Shown: positions 43,745 to 53,228 of the stretch, in pieces | Position numbering within the stretch: position 1 is the stretch's first letter | Layout of the letters: each line of letters starts with the position of its first letter | NCBI RefSeq assembly: GCF_023740735.1 | Contig: NZ_JAMRXH010000023.1 | Location: forward strand, 42,929-106,928 | Reading direction: 5' to 3' | Length of the DNA: 64,000 bases | Source: Nocardia sp. CDC159 | GTDB taxonomy: Bacteria > Actinomycetota > Actinomycetes > Mycobacteriales > Mycobacteriaceae | Made by a program: the position numbers and the translations under genes | The notes under the pieces: model-generated | Seen by the model: only the letters and a program-made list of their open reading frames with translations | The model's database searches: none | Told to the model about the DNA's origin: nothing

Positions 43745-44544
43745 GACGCGATCGGCCTTGCTTCAACCTCGCGACGCAGGAGGTCCCACAGATACCCTCG
43801 AAGCTCGGCGAACTCCTTCGTGTGCTGCACGTCCGGGTGGCGGGGCCGCCCGAACGGCACTTCGATTTCCGCGCGCACCCGCCCTGGTCGCGCCGTCATC
43901 AGGACCACGCGGTCGCCGAGCAGCAAAGCCTCCTCCAGCGCATGGGTGACCAGCACGACTGTTTTACGTTCCGTCTCGCACAACGTCAGCAGCTCCTCCT
44001 GCATCAACAGACGAGTCTGTGCGTCCAGTGCCCCCAATGGCTCATCCATCAACAAGCACGCAGACCCGGTAGCGAATGCACGCGCGATTCCCACACGCTG
44101 CCGCATCCCGCCCGACAATTGATATGGATAGGCGCCCTCGAAGCCGGACAGCGCCGTACGCGCGATCCAGTCCCTCGCCCTTTCTGCACATTCAGTCCGG
44201 CGATACCACCTCGACAATCCAAACAATACGTTTTCGAATACGGTGAGCCAGGGCAGCACCCCGGATGTCTGGAACACGAACGCAGTGGCAGGTCGGCCAT
44301 CCTCGTCGCGGGGTCGGACCACCGTCCCCGAACTCGGCTTCTCCAGATCACCGAAAATTCGCAGCAACGTCGACTTCCCACAGCCGGATGGACCGACGAC
44401 GGTGGTGAAGGAGCCCTCCTCCACGTTCAACGCCATCTCCCGCAACGCCCACAACGGTCTGCCGCTGCCGAAGAACAGCTTCGAAACCCCATCGACCGCG
44501 AACGCGAGCCTCGTCTCAGCGGCCACATCGCCGTGGTGCAACAT
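43741..44544 (-). CDS. ABC importer ATP-binding protein, SsuB/TauB type
   Basis: 267 residues with a complete nucleotide-binding domain: Walker A GPSGCGKST at about 52, Q-loop FVFQTSGVLPW, signature LSGGMRQRVGIARAFA, Walker B LLMDEPLGALD and switch His in LVTHALEEAL. Start ATG 44544 has GAGGAGAG upstream. It is the first gene of the ABC operon. This subgroup energises uptake of sulfonates, nitrate or related small organic anions. Confidence 0.95.
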   Translation of the reverse strand: MLHHGDVAAETRLAFAVDGVSKLFFGSGRPLWALREMALNVEEGSFTTVVGPSGCGKSTLLRIFGDLEKPSSGTVVRPRDEDGRPATAFVFQTSGVLPWLTVFENVLFGLSRWYRRTECAERARDWIARTALSGFEGAYPYQLSGGMRQRVGIARAFATGSACLLMDEPLGALDAQTRLLMQEELLTLCETERKTVVLVTHALEEALLLGDRVVLMTARPGRVRAEIEVPFGRPRHPDVQHTKEFAELRGYLWDLLRREVEARPIAS

Positions 44545-45226
44545 CTACTCTCCTCATCCAGTCGTACCGCCCTGACGACTCCGGACCGTCAGAAATGTTT
44601 CTTGGTCAGGACCCGGTTTCGCGAGAAAGGATTCCAGCATCGTCCATATCCCCTGCCGACCATGCCGCATTCTCATGAACAATATCGCGCCTCGGCGGGC
44701 CATTCGAAGACGGACACCGAGGACGATAGGTCTGATTTTTGCAATTCAGCAACTCGAAGCAGAGATATTTCAGCTCGAGCTACAGGCTGTTAAGCAGAAT
44801 CAGAAGCGTAAGGCGACGGCCTCTACGGCAACTACCTGGAAGACGGTGCACCGGGTATCCGGACCACGATCCATCCGCTGTCGAGTCCGGTGAGATTCTG
44901 GCTCTGGCACGCAGGCTGAAACCGGCGCGGACGGCGTCGTAGTCACGGCGTAGACCGCAGATGAAGGAACGCAACGCTGGTAGGTCGTCGGATTCGACTG
45001 CGGTCATCCGTGCATCCAGGTCGCGGCCCGCGACGAAGCTCGGGCACGCTCCTTTCCAACCACGATGGCTGGCGCGGCGGTCCGGGAGCGTTGCGGGACG
45101 GAGACCCGATCTGATGGACTGAAGCGTCGCGGGTCTCTGAAGCATCGCCGATCCGCTCGCTGTAGTGCGTCGACCTTCGGCGCGGCTGAACTCGCAGAAC
45201 GGAGCAGTTCTCGTAAAGTCCTGACC
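44545..45226. other. Divergent intergenic region
   Basis: About 680 bases between the leftward ABC operon and the rightward TMEM175-like gene, without a convincing gene. Promoters for both must lie here. No TPP-riboswitch-like THI box was found upstream of the ABC operon. Confidence 0.45.
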
Positions 45227-45892
45227 ATGACCGACGCGGCGACCGAGGAATTCCCCGTTGGGCGGCCGAGCGCTTCTCGGGTGGAGGCGTTCAGCGATGG
45301 TGTCATGGCGATCGCCATCACCCTGCTGGTCATCGATATCCGGTTGCCAGAGAGCGAGGGTGATCTGCTGAAGCAGTTGCTGGGGCTGTGGCCGAGCTAT
45401 CTGGCGTACTTGGGATCGTTCGCCACCATCGGCGTGATCTGGTTGTCCCACCACGCCTTCTTCGCCCACGTTCGGCAGGTGAATGGTCTGCTGCAGGCCG
45501 GTAATTTGCTGGTGCTGCTCTGCGTGGCCTTTCTGCCTTTTCCCACCACCGTGTTGGCGCATCATCTCGAGGATGGTGGTCGCAATGCCGGTGTTGCGAC
45601 CGCGTTCTATTTCCTTACCGCCGCGGTGCAGGCGGGTGCGTGGATCGTCATATGGGTCGCGGTGCGTCGGGACTCGACGCTGTTGCGGCCTGGTTGTTCG
45701 GCGGAGGTCGCCCGGACCGAGACCCGTCAGGCAGTTGTCGCATTCGTGGCGCTCGCCGCGATTGCGGCGTTAGGGCTGGTTGTGCCCACCGCGGCTCTGG
45801 TCCTCTATCTGCTCGCGGTGGTGGGCTATGCCCTACCGGCAATGGCTTGGACACGCCGGGTGCGCGGGCAGCGGCCCGATCTCTCTTCGTGA
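45227..45892 (+). CDS. TMEM175-family (DUF1211) potassium channel-like protein
   Basis: ATG 45227 gives 221 residues with six hydrophobic segments. The family hallmark R-x3-FSDGVMAIAITLLV is present at about residue 18-35, where the FSD residues line the pore of TMEM175 channels. WLSHHAFFAHVRQVN and LLVLLCVAFLPFPT are also typical. Bacterial members form K+ leak-type channels. It ends four bases from the stop of the convergent TetR gene. Confidence 0.9.
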   Translation: MTDAATEEFPVGRPSASRVEAFSDGVMAIAITLLVIDIRLPESEGDLLKQLLGLWPSYLAYLGSFATIGVIWLSHHAFFAHVRQVNGLLQAGNLLVLLCVAFLPFPTTVLAHHLEDGGRNAGVATAFYFLTAAVQAGAWIVIWVAVRRDSTLLRPGCSAEVARTETRQAVVAFVALAAIAALGLVVPTAALVLYLLAVVGYALPAMAWTRRVRGQRPDLSS

Positions 45893-45896
45893 GGCG

Positions 45897-46475
45897 TTAC
45901 CGGCGGGTTGGAGGCCGCAGGCCATCCATCAGGAGGTTCAACAGGCGGGTGGCGAGTGCTTCGCGCTGGGGTTTGGGAGCCACCGTGAAGATGCCGATGA
46001 GACTCGCGGCGATGTCTTCGGCGGTGACGTCTCGGCGGAGCTCGCCCACCGCGTGGCCGGCGTCGAGGATTGTGGTGATGGCCGCCAGCAGCTCGGTTCG
46101 CGTCTGGTCGTGGGCAATCTCGCCTGTCTCGATCATCGCCAGCAGTGTGTCGAGCATGCCGTTCTTGGTCGCGATCCAGTCGCCGAAAAGATCCATCCAG
46201 CGCCGCATCGCCTCGGCTGGAGGCAGTTGGTCGAGCAGATCGCGGGCACCGGTCGTCAGTCGCGCGACCTGGCTGCGGTAGACCGCGTCGACCAGCGACT
46301 GCCTGGTGGGGAAGTGCCGGTAGAGGGTGCCGATGCCGACTCCGGCTTCGCGGGCGATGGCACGCAGCGACGGCTCGGAGTCAGCCGCTGCGAACACGCG
46401 GGTCGCCACCGCGAGCAACTGATCGCGATTACGGGCAGCATCGGCTCGCCGCGCCGGGATCTCCGCCTCAGTCAA
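45897..46475 (-). CDS. TetR-family repressor
   Basis: A TTG start gives 192 residues. The HTH is at about 10-60 (RNRDQLLAVATRVFAA, LRAIAREAGVGIGTLYRHFP), followed by a helical ligand domain. It is divergent from the oxidoreductase gene at 46568. Two palindromes in the 92-base spacer (46478-46491 and 46516-46529) overlap its own start and the oxidoreductase promoter, a typical self- and neighbour-repression layout. Confidence 0.93.
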   Translation of the reverse strand: MTEAEIPARRADAARNRDQLLAVATRVFAAADSEPSLRAIAREAGVGIGTLYRHFPTRQSLVDAVYRSQVARLTTGARDLLDQLPPAEAMRRWMDLFGDWIATKNGMLDTLLAMIETGEIAHDQTRTELLAAITTILDAGHAVGELRRDVTAEDIAASLIGIFTVAPKPQREALATRLLNLLMDGLRPPTRR

Positions 46476-46477
46476 AA

Positions 46478-46529
46478 CGGATCACGCTCCGGTTGTGTTA
46501 CAGTCGCCCATAAAGCGGAGCATAGTCCG
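46478..46529. promoter_or_regulatory. Pair of putative TetR operators
   Basis: Two 14-base palindromes, CGGATCACGCTCCG at 46478-46491 and CGGAGCATAGTCCG at 46516-46529, share the pattern CGGA-N6-TCCG. Their centres are 38 bases apart. They lie between the divergent TetR and oxidoreductase starts, as expected for the repressor's binding sites. Confidence 0.65.
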
Positions 46530-46567
46530 TTTCGATGCGTTCCCTCTACCCAAGGAGGCAAGCGAGC

Positions 46568-47512
46568 ATGCAGACGCGCAGTGGCACCGCAAGCCGGGCA
46601 GTCCGACTCGATGTGTTCGGCGGCCCAGAAGTCCTGAAGGTCCGGGAGGTTCCTGTTCCAGAGGTCGGACCGGGACAGGTGCGTGTCCGGGTCACCGCGG
46701 CCGGGCTGAACCCGATGGACTGGTTCATGACTGCTGATGCGGACACCGCCAGCCGGTTCGGCTTGACCCTGCCGGTCGGATTCGGGACCGACTATGCGGG
46801 AGTGGTCGACCGGGTCGGTCACGGAGTGACCGGCTTCGCACCCGGAGACCGGGTGTTCGGCGGCGCTCTGTCGCGCGCGGTCGCCGACTTCGTGGTGATC
46901 GACCCGGCCGCGGGTATCGCGGCGAACGAAGCCCATCACACCCCCGACGGCGTCGACGACCGCACCGCCGCCACCCTCACCATCGCAGGACGCACGGCAT
47001 CGGCTGCCCTGGCCGTGGTCGGACTCGGACCGGAGGACACCGTGCTGATCGGCGGCGCGGGAGGTGGAGTCGGGGTGTTCGCCGTCCAGCTGGCCCGAAT
47101 CGCAGGGGCGCGGGTGATCGGAACGGGATCGGCGGCATCGGCCGACTACCTGCGCGATCTCGGCGCCGAGCCGGTCGCCTACGGCGACGGCTTGGAAGAC
47201 CGGGTCCGCGCACTCGCTCCCCGCGGTATCACCGCCGCGGTCGATCTCTTCGGCACCGAGACAGTGCACGCCGCAAGGGCACTCGGCGTCCCTGACACCC
47301 GGATCACCACCATCGCCACCCAGGTCGACGGGATCACACCGGCCAACGGCGCCAACGCCGCCCCCGGCGCGCTGGAAGAACTCGCTGGTTTGGTTGCGAC
47401 CGGCCGGCTCCGAGTCCCCATCGCCGCAACCTTTCCCATCGAGCAGATCCGCACCGCGGTCGAGCTCCAGGCCAGTCGGCGGGTGAAGGGCAAGGTCGTC
47501 ATCGAGCTCTAG
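46568..47512 (+). CDS. Zinc-independent NADP-dependent quinone oxidoreductase-like MDR protein
   Basis: ATG 46568 with AAGGAGG upstream gives 314 residues. The medium-chain dehydrogenase/reductase fold is clear: catalytic GroES-like part (PGQVRVRVTAAGLNPMDW, GTDYAGVVDRVGHGV) and Rossmann part with the nucleotide loop GGAGGGVGVFAVQLA. The cysteines and histidines of zinc-binding alcohol dehydrogenases are absent. Related enzymes reduce quinones or alpha,beta-unsaturated carbonyls, often under control of a divergent TetR repressor sensing the same compounds, exactly the layout here. Confidence 0.92.
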   Translation: MQTRSGTASRAVRLDVFGGPEVLKVREVPVPEVGPGQVRVRVTAAGLNPMDWFMTADADTASRFGLTLPVGFGTDYAGVVDRVGHGVTGFAPGDRVFGGALSRAVADFVVIDPAAGIAANEAHHTPDGVDDRTAATLTIAGRTASAALAVVGLGPEDTVLIGGAGGGVGVFAVQLARIAGARVIGTGSAASADYLRDLGAEPVAYGDGLEDRVRALAPRGITAAVDLFGTETVHAARALGVPDTRITTIATQVDGITPANGANAAPGALEELAGLVATGRLRVPIAATFPIEQIRTAVELQASRRVKGKVVIEL

Positions 47513-47633
47513 GAAAACGGGCGCGTCGCGAGGGAGAAGATCCTGTACTGCCGCTGGCCGCGCGGTCGGGGTAGCGAGATCGGCTGCGCCGCAGAACGTC
47601 CGGCATTGCCGACGAGAGGACGTCTTGGGCAGT

Positions 47634-48124
47634 CTATCGTTCGCCGTGACGATCCATCACCACCGCCTCGGTGATGACCGTCAATGGTCCTTCGTCGGGC
47701 GTCGAAACCTCGAACCGGTCGAAGTAGGTTGCCGCCAACTCTTCGGTCAGCGAGATCGCATGGGGCTCCGAAAAGGATCGGTCGTGGACGCGCTGCAGGA
47801 CGACGTTCCGCGACGTCGCCAGATAGATCACTCCGGGATGACCAAAAATGGCCCGAGAAGTTCCCGATACCGGTCACGCGTGCTACGCGACCAGAACGAA
47901 TATTCAGAACAACGCTACGGCCAACCCCGATCAGACCAAGCAGCCATTCCTGGAGGTCCGCCTCGACGGACTCCGCGACATTCTCGGGTAGCGGATACGT
48001 TCCACCCCCCGGCCCCTGCTTCCTCGTCGATCGACAACCGGACGAATTCTTGGACAGCCAACCTTTGAGCCACAGTCGACTTGCCCGCATCAGCTGGTCC
48101 ATACATGAAGATAACCCGGCTCAT
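47634..48124 (-). pseudogene. P-loop AAA/kinase-like ATPase, frameshifted
   Basis: An ATG at 48124 begins SRVIFMYGPADAGKST, a Walker A loop, continuing LAVQEFVRLSIDEEAG. The homologous continuation is then found in another frame (YPLPENVAESVEADLQEWLL, LGLIGVGRSVVLN), and the final part in a third (VIYLATSRNVVLQRVHDRSF, then LTEELAATYFDRFEVSTPDE). Together they reconstruct one actinobacterial P-loop kinase-like protein of about 165 residues that is broken by at least two frameshifts. It has no intact product. Sequencing error cannot be excluded without reads. Confidence 0.7.
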
Positions 48125-48682
48125 TTCGGTGACGGTAACCCGCAGCACTGGAACGTCCCACTTTGCCGCTATTCGGTCGCTGGTCGCTGGTTCATATCCG
48201 CATCGGATCTGCTGGGCAGCAAGGCTTTCCAGCGGATGTCGTAATACTGCGAGGTGTTGGCACGGGGAAACGTGGCTATGAGCACGACGACCCACCAGGG
48301 GAGAGTCGATCACGAAAATGTGTTCCAACCCCGATGATTTCGGCCGAACTTCGACCCATCCTGTAACGAATCATGAGGTGCTCAACGGTTGTCGGCGGAG
48401 TTCCGGATATGCCGACGACGGTGATCATGGAACGGGTTGGGTGGCAACAGGTCCGGACAATGTTCTTCGAACGGGTCCCAAAGACCGCGACGTCGGCAGC
48501 ATCCCCGCTGCGAATACCAACGATTGAGCGCTCGATATGTGAGCATTACCGAATATTTCCTAGTACCCGTTCATTGACGGTCGAATCGTTATCAGAGAAC
48601 CGGTAGCAAATTCCTGGAACGAACGTATCTAACCTTACACGTCCCTGCTGGATGGGCGGCGTGTACAGGAAAGGAAACCATC
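48125..48682. other. Intergenic stretch
   Basis: About 560 bases without a convincing gene, upstream of a secreted-protein gene. The right half (48530-48640) is A/T-richer and probably carries its promoter. Confidence 0.4.
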
Positions 48683-49273
48683 ATGAGGACCACCCTGCGG
48701 CGCACACTCACCGCCTCTGTCACCACGGCAGCGACCGTTCTCGGGCTCACCATGCTGACTGCCCCGGCCGCGCACGCCGCCACCGACGCGCGCATCACAA
48801 CCATCGACTACGCGGGCAGCGGATGCGCTGGAAGCGCCACCACCGACATCGACGCCACCGGCACCAAGGCAACCATCACCTTCGAGAGGTACAGGGCCGA
48901 TGTCGGACGTGATGTGAACCTCACTGACAGCTACAAGAACTGCAACCTGATCCTGACTGTTTCGATGCCGACCCTGCGCAATCTCACCGCGACAGTCACG
49001 CATTCCACGTACTGCGATCTGAAACAGGACGTAGAGGGGCAGTCCCGAGGCTTCGTCCGAGCAGGAGGCGACGTCATCCCAGCCACGTTCAGTGAAACCT
49101 TCACCGGACCGGAAGAAGGTCGATGCGACGTGAGCGCCTCCTCCACTTCCGCGGTCCCCCTCGTCGGGGAGGCAATCGTCCAGAGCTACTCGGAGCTCAT
49201 CCTGAACAACTCAGCGAACAGAAGGCACAGCGGCTTCATGATTACAGAGGTGGCGGTGGTTCAGCTCAGCTGA
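48683..49273 (+). CDS. Secreted DUF4360-like protein
   Basis: ATG 48683 with AGGAAAGGAAACC upstream gives 196 residues. A signal peptide (MRTTLRRTLTASVTTAATVL to AHAA, about 33 residues) is followed by a beta-rich domain with the pattern of DUF4360 proteins: GSGCAGSATTDIDATGTKAT, TFERYRADVGRDVNLTDSYK and KNCNLILTVSMP. Four cysteines (GSGC, KNC, YCDL, RCD) could form two disulfides. Secreted DUF4360 proteins occur in actinobacteria and fungi and have no settled function. Confidence 0.82.
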   Translation: MRTTLRRTLTASVTTAATVLGLTMLTAPAAHAATDARITTIDYAGSGCAGSATTDIDATGTKATITFERYRADVGRDVNLTDSYKNCNLILTVSMPTLRNLTATVTHSTYCDLKQDVEGQSRGFVRAGGDVIPATFSETFTGPEEGRCDVSASSTSAVPLVGEAIVQSYSELILNNSANRRHSGFMITEVAVVQLS

Positions 49274-50335
49274 TCGGGTCTGCGCTTCAGCGCGAGTGGC
49301 CGTGCCGGCGACCGCAACCGCGGCAGGCACGGCCACCAGACACAGCGGTGTACAGGTCGACACGGCGCGGCAAACGGCACCGCAACACAACTCGTTCCCT
49401 GATAAGGGAACCCAACCCTGCTGGGCGCCTCGGAAAGAGCCGGAGCGCCCGAGTAAGCGGGGTATGGTCGCAGTCCGCGACGCCGCCGACCGATGAGCAA
49501 CCTGCTCGGCGCCGTACGCACGGTCGCCTGCTCCCGCGACGGGTTCGCACTCTCCGGGCAGGTGATGTCTTCAGAGGCGGATACGAGTCCGCCCCGCCAA
49601 GCTCACCGGTCGGCCAACCCCAGCAGCCCGCATCGCATGCGGTACCGAACTCCGCGACCCCGACCGAGCTCCCGGCCATGCAGGGAGACCGGTCTGGGCG
49701 AACAGCGGGAACTCGCAATGGGCGCTTCTCCGAGCCTCCCTCACTTCGCCGGAAGACTCCGAGCATGGTCCGATAGGACCGGAGTCCTTCGCGGCCGCAC
49801 CGAAGAAGCCGTTCGCACAAGTTGAGGCTCGAACGGTCCGTTGTAACGGGAGTCGGTGTCCGAGCAGGTGGCTCGTAAGCGCGAGGTCGTCGGCGACCTC
49901 CGGCAGCTCCGCGGGAGCGGCGCAGCCGAACGAAGTCACACCCGAGTCTGCGAATACGGCCGACTTCACCGATCTGGTGCAGATCCTCCTGCTCACTCGT
50001 GACCGTCCGCTCGCACCCCGCGGTCTCCTCGAGGCCGAGGCAAGGTCTCGCGGCCGCACCCAGTATTCGACTGTGCCTGCACAGCGATGAGCTGATTCTG
50101 CACAATCAATTCCCGGGCGAATCCATCAGCGGTACATGAACGCGCCGAAAAACACACGCTGACCAGCGATTCCGGCCGCACAACACAGGCGAGCCGATCG
50201 CAACTACAACGAGGCACGCGAGTGTCCAGGACGTTGCGTGTGCCGGATCGGTTTAGGATTCACCTCACACTGGTAGCTCTCCTGTTGGCAAGCTCTACAC
50301 CTTGTGCCCTCATCGATACCCGGGAAGAGGTCGTT
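49274..50335. other. Gene-poor stretch
   Basis: About 1.06 kb without a convincing gene between two rightward secreted-protein genes. Frames on both strands lack domains and ribosome-binding sites. The 3' side should contain the promoter of the gene at 50336; a GTG at 50222 in the same frame adds 38 residues lacking signal-peptide character. Confidence 0.45.
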
Positions 50336-51643
50336 ATGTCGAGCAGGTACGTGGCTGTAGCGCGGCGACTGGTGATTTCAGCCGTTGTTTTGCTCACCGT
50401 TCCACATCTCGGGCAGACTGTGGTATCGGCAGAGCCGTTCGAGAAATCACCCCATTTTCCCATCGCCGCCGAGAACAGCAACACATCTTCAGTCGAAAAT
50501 GTGATTCCAGGAGCGCTCGATGCTCAATTCGACGAACTCCTGGGAGCTGCGGAGGTCGGCTGCGAGAAAGGTAAGTTGGATCCGTCCATTTGCAGGTTGT
50601 CGAATGAGCAGATTCGAGCGGTTCCGACAGACATGAAGGTGGTGGAATCCGACCTGATCGCGGCGATTCAATCGGATCCACAAGCTAATGCGACGTCTAC
50701 CGAACTGCACGACGTGGCCGCTCCAGCGTCCATCGCCAGGGTCACCGAACTGTTGAGGCGCGCCATCAGAGCAAGCAATAACCCAACGGTCCGAAAGTTG
50801 ACCGACAAAGCCAACGATTTCGCCACTTGGGCGTCGCGTGCAACCGTGGCAGGGAGTGCTCTTGCGGAGAACACCGCCGAGGACTACGCAAGGGCCGCAA
50901 TCTATCTGGCAGCGAGTGCGACACCCCCGGTCGGTGATCTGATCTCGCTGGCAGAAGCGATCTCCACCGAGGACGTCGAGCAAGGCATCGTAGCCGTGGT
51001 AAGTCTCTCGGCGACTGCGATAGCGTTGATATTCCCGCCCGCCGGCGCGGTCGTCGCCGCAGGCGTAGCCGTATATAACCTGGGGAAATTCTTGTTCAAC
51101 TACTTCCTGGCCAAAACCCGCGACTGGATCAAGCAACCACCCGGCACTCCAGAGGAGCTCTTCCAATCGGGCGCAGAATTCAAATGGACAAGCTACCCCT
51201 TCAAGGGTCAGAAAGTCAACATCCTCCTCACAGATGACAAATTCGTTACCACCGCAAATCTCATAATGAATTCGAAGTGGACGGAGTACAACCGCGACAG
51301 GCGTCCCGTAAAATATACGATCCCCTCCGGGGATAAGAAATTCTACGGCGGCGGAGCCGGGGGCTTCGACGAAATATCGATAACCATATGGCAAGACGGC
51401 AAGGCCGCAACTTCCGAATGCACGAAACAGGGAAGTACCTTTAGTTGCTCAAAGTTGTCCAGGCCGGTGGAAGTTTCTCTGGAGAAACCTGCAGCCTTGG
51501 AGATGAATGTCATCGCCCAGAAATCCAAGGAACTGTCCTTTTGCAAGAAGGAAGCCTGCATCACCGGTACACATCTTATCGTTTCCTCCGAAGGCACGGA
51601 GGATGTCTCCATCCCATTCATTCTCGGCGTCGGCTACAAGTAG
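50336..51643 (+). CDS. Secreted hypothetical protein with hydrophobic core segment
   Basis: ATG 50336 (GGAAGAGGTCGTT upstream) gives 435 residues with a signal peptide ending near SAEP (about residue 32). Residues about 40-185 are helical and polar. About 190-270 is hydrophobic (AAIYLAASATPPVGDLISLA, VVSLSATAIALIFPPAGAVV, AAGVAVYNLGKFLFNYF) and may form a membrane hairpin. The C-terminal 150 residues are beta-rich with four Cys in two close pairs (SECTKQGSTFSCS and FCKKEAC). The coding sequence is more A/T-rich than the window average. I do not recognise the family; a membrane-acting exported effector is possible but not shown. Confidence 0.72.
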   Translation: MSSRYVAVARRLVISAVVLLTVPHLGQTVVSAEPFEKSPHFPIAAENSNTSSVENVIPGALDAQFDELLGAAEVGCEKGKLDPSICRLSNEQIRAVPTDMKVVESDLIAAIQSDPQANATSTELHDVAAPASIARVTELLRRAIRASNNPTVRKLTDKANDFATWASRATVAGSALAENTAEDYARAAIYLAASATPPVGDLISLAEAISTEDVEQGIVAVVSLSATAIALIFPPAGAVVAAGVAVYNLGKFLFNYFLAKTRDWIKQPPGTPEELFQSGAEFKWTSYPFKGQKVNILLTDDKFVTTANLIMNSKWTEYNRDRRPVKYTIPSGDKKFYGGGAGGFDEISITIWQDGKAATSECTKQGSTFSCSKLSRPVEVSLEKPAALEMNVIAQKSKELSFCKKEACITGTHLIVSSEGTEDVSIPFILGVGYK

Positions 51644-51839
51644 CGTTCGACTGGAGTAACTGTGACATCCGCTCAAATCATGGCACCCTCGGTCGACATA
51701 CGTCTCGGGTCAACGGACGCCGGCATACATGAACTGCATGGTGAGGCGGCACTCCAGCCCAGGACACCCGGTCCGTCCCACCGAGACGATCAGGCCGCCC
51801 AGATGCGGGAAGAAGGTCGTTACCCGGCGGGTTCGATGC

Positions 51840-53042
51840 TCATCCCCGTGCCGCAGCCACCTCGCCTCGGTCGGTCGCGGCGACGGGAGCGTGTGTGGTG
51901 GCCAGCACCGGCGCGGCGAGCAGGAGCGCGGCGACTCCGAGAACGCAGAGCGCATACCATCCACCGGCATCCCACAGCTGGGAGGCTGCCAGGGAACCGA
52001 AGGCGATGCCGAGGAACCGGGTCGTGAAGTACAGGGTGTTGAGCCGGCTGTGGTACTCGGGCGCCAGGGTGAACAACATGGCCTGGTTGACGACCTGGTT
52101 ACCCCATACGCCCACATCGAGCAGGATCACGCCCAAAACGAGGGGGATCAGCGAAATCGCACCGCAGGCAAGGAAGATCCAGCTCGTGATCGAGACGGCC
52201 AGGAGCGCGATCTGTGCGTATCGGCCGCCCTTGCGGTCGGCCAGGCGTCCGGCGCGCGGCGAGGCCAGGGCGCTGGCGGCGGCTACCAGACCGAACAACC
52301 CGGCCACCGCTGGCCCGTAACCGTAGGAGTTCTGCAGCAGGAAGGTCAGTGTTGTCCAGAAGGCTCCGAACGATATGCCGATCAGTGCCCCGGAGGTGCA
52401 GATCCGGCCCACCAGACGGTCGGACCGCAATACCGCCGCCAGACTGGCCAACAGGCGGTGATAGGGCATCGCAGCGGTACCGCCGAGGCGTCGGGGAACG
52501 GCCACCAGCAGTAAGACGATCAGCACAGTCATCAGGGCGACCGAACACCAGTACACCGCGCGCCATCCGGCCACCTCTGCCAGCGCTCCGGCATAGGCGC
52601 GCGAGGCGAGCAGCCCGACCAGCAGGCCGCCCTGCAACACACCGATCACCGAGCCGGTGGACCGCCCGGTGGACAGGGCCACGCCCAGTGGGATGACGAT
52701 CTGCGGAATCGGGGTGAGGACACCGATTCCGAAGCTGATGACCGCGAAGGCGAGGAGACTCGGTGTCGCGGCGGCTGCGGTCAGGGCGAGGGTGGTGGCC
52801 ACGCTCAGCGCGATGATCAGTGTGCGTCGATCGAGGCTGTCGCCCAGGGGAACCAGCAACAGAATGCCCAGCGCGTAACCGAACTGGGTTGCGGTGGGCA
52901 CCACACCCATCACGCCCTCGGAGACCCCGAACGATTTCGCCATGTCGGTCAGCAGCGGCTGATTGATGTAGATGTTGGACGAGGTGACCGCGCAGGCCAC
53001 CGTGAGGACGACCATGACGACACGATCACGGGCGGAAGACAT
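51840..53042 (-). CDS. MFS transporter (drug-efflux type)
   Basis: ATG 53042 is preferred over the longer frame to 53129; it gives 400 residues with 12 membrane helices. Conserved features include SSNIYINQPLLTDMAKSFGV at the first helix-loop and the A-motif-like LVPLGDSLDRRTLIIAL after helix 2. This subgroup exports drugs or metabolites. It is downstream of the esterase gene on the same strand (187-base gap) and may share its transcript. Confidence 0.92.
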   Translation of the reverse strand: MSSARDRVVMVVLTVACAVTSSNIYINQPLLTDMAKSFGVSEGVMGVVPTATQFGYALGILLLVPLGDSLDRRTLIIALSVATTLALTAAAATPSLLAFAVISFGIGVLTPIPQIVIPLGVALSTGRSTGSVIGVLQGGLLVGLLASRAYAGALAEVAGWRAVYWCSVALMTVLIVLLLVAVPRRLGGTAAMPYHRLLASLAAVLRSDRLVGRICTSGALIGISFGAFWTTLTFLLQNSYGYGPAVAGLFGLVAAASALASPRAGRLADRKGGRYAQIALLAVSITSWIFLACGAISLIPLVLGVILLDVGVWGNQVVNQAMLFTLAPEYHSRLNTLYFTTRFLGIAFGSLAASQLWDAGGWYALCVLGVAALLLAAPVLATTHAPVAATDRGEVAAARG

Positions 53043-53228
53043 CACCGACCTCCTCGAATGGCGGACTGGAGGGGAGCCGCCCTGCGGGGCTGGCGGCCCT
53101 GCCTCGCCGCGGACCTGTCGTCTCGACACGGGCCGACTCGGCTCGTGCGGGCGCGCGCCTCGGCGCTTGTGCCGGGCGCCGCGACACCCCGGTCGCGGCA
53201 GCAGGCAGAACGTCGTGCCACACCCGGA

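Noticed and set aside
44545..44700. TPP riboswitch before the ABC operon
   Set aside because: The conserved CUGAGA and ACC-UGAUCUGGAU-like elements of the THI box are not found on the minus strand.
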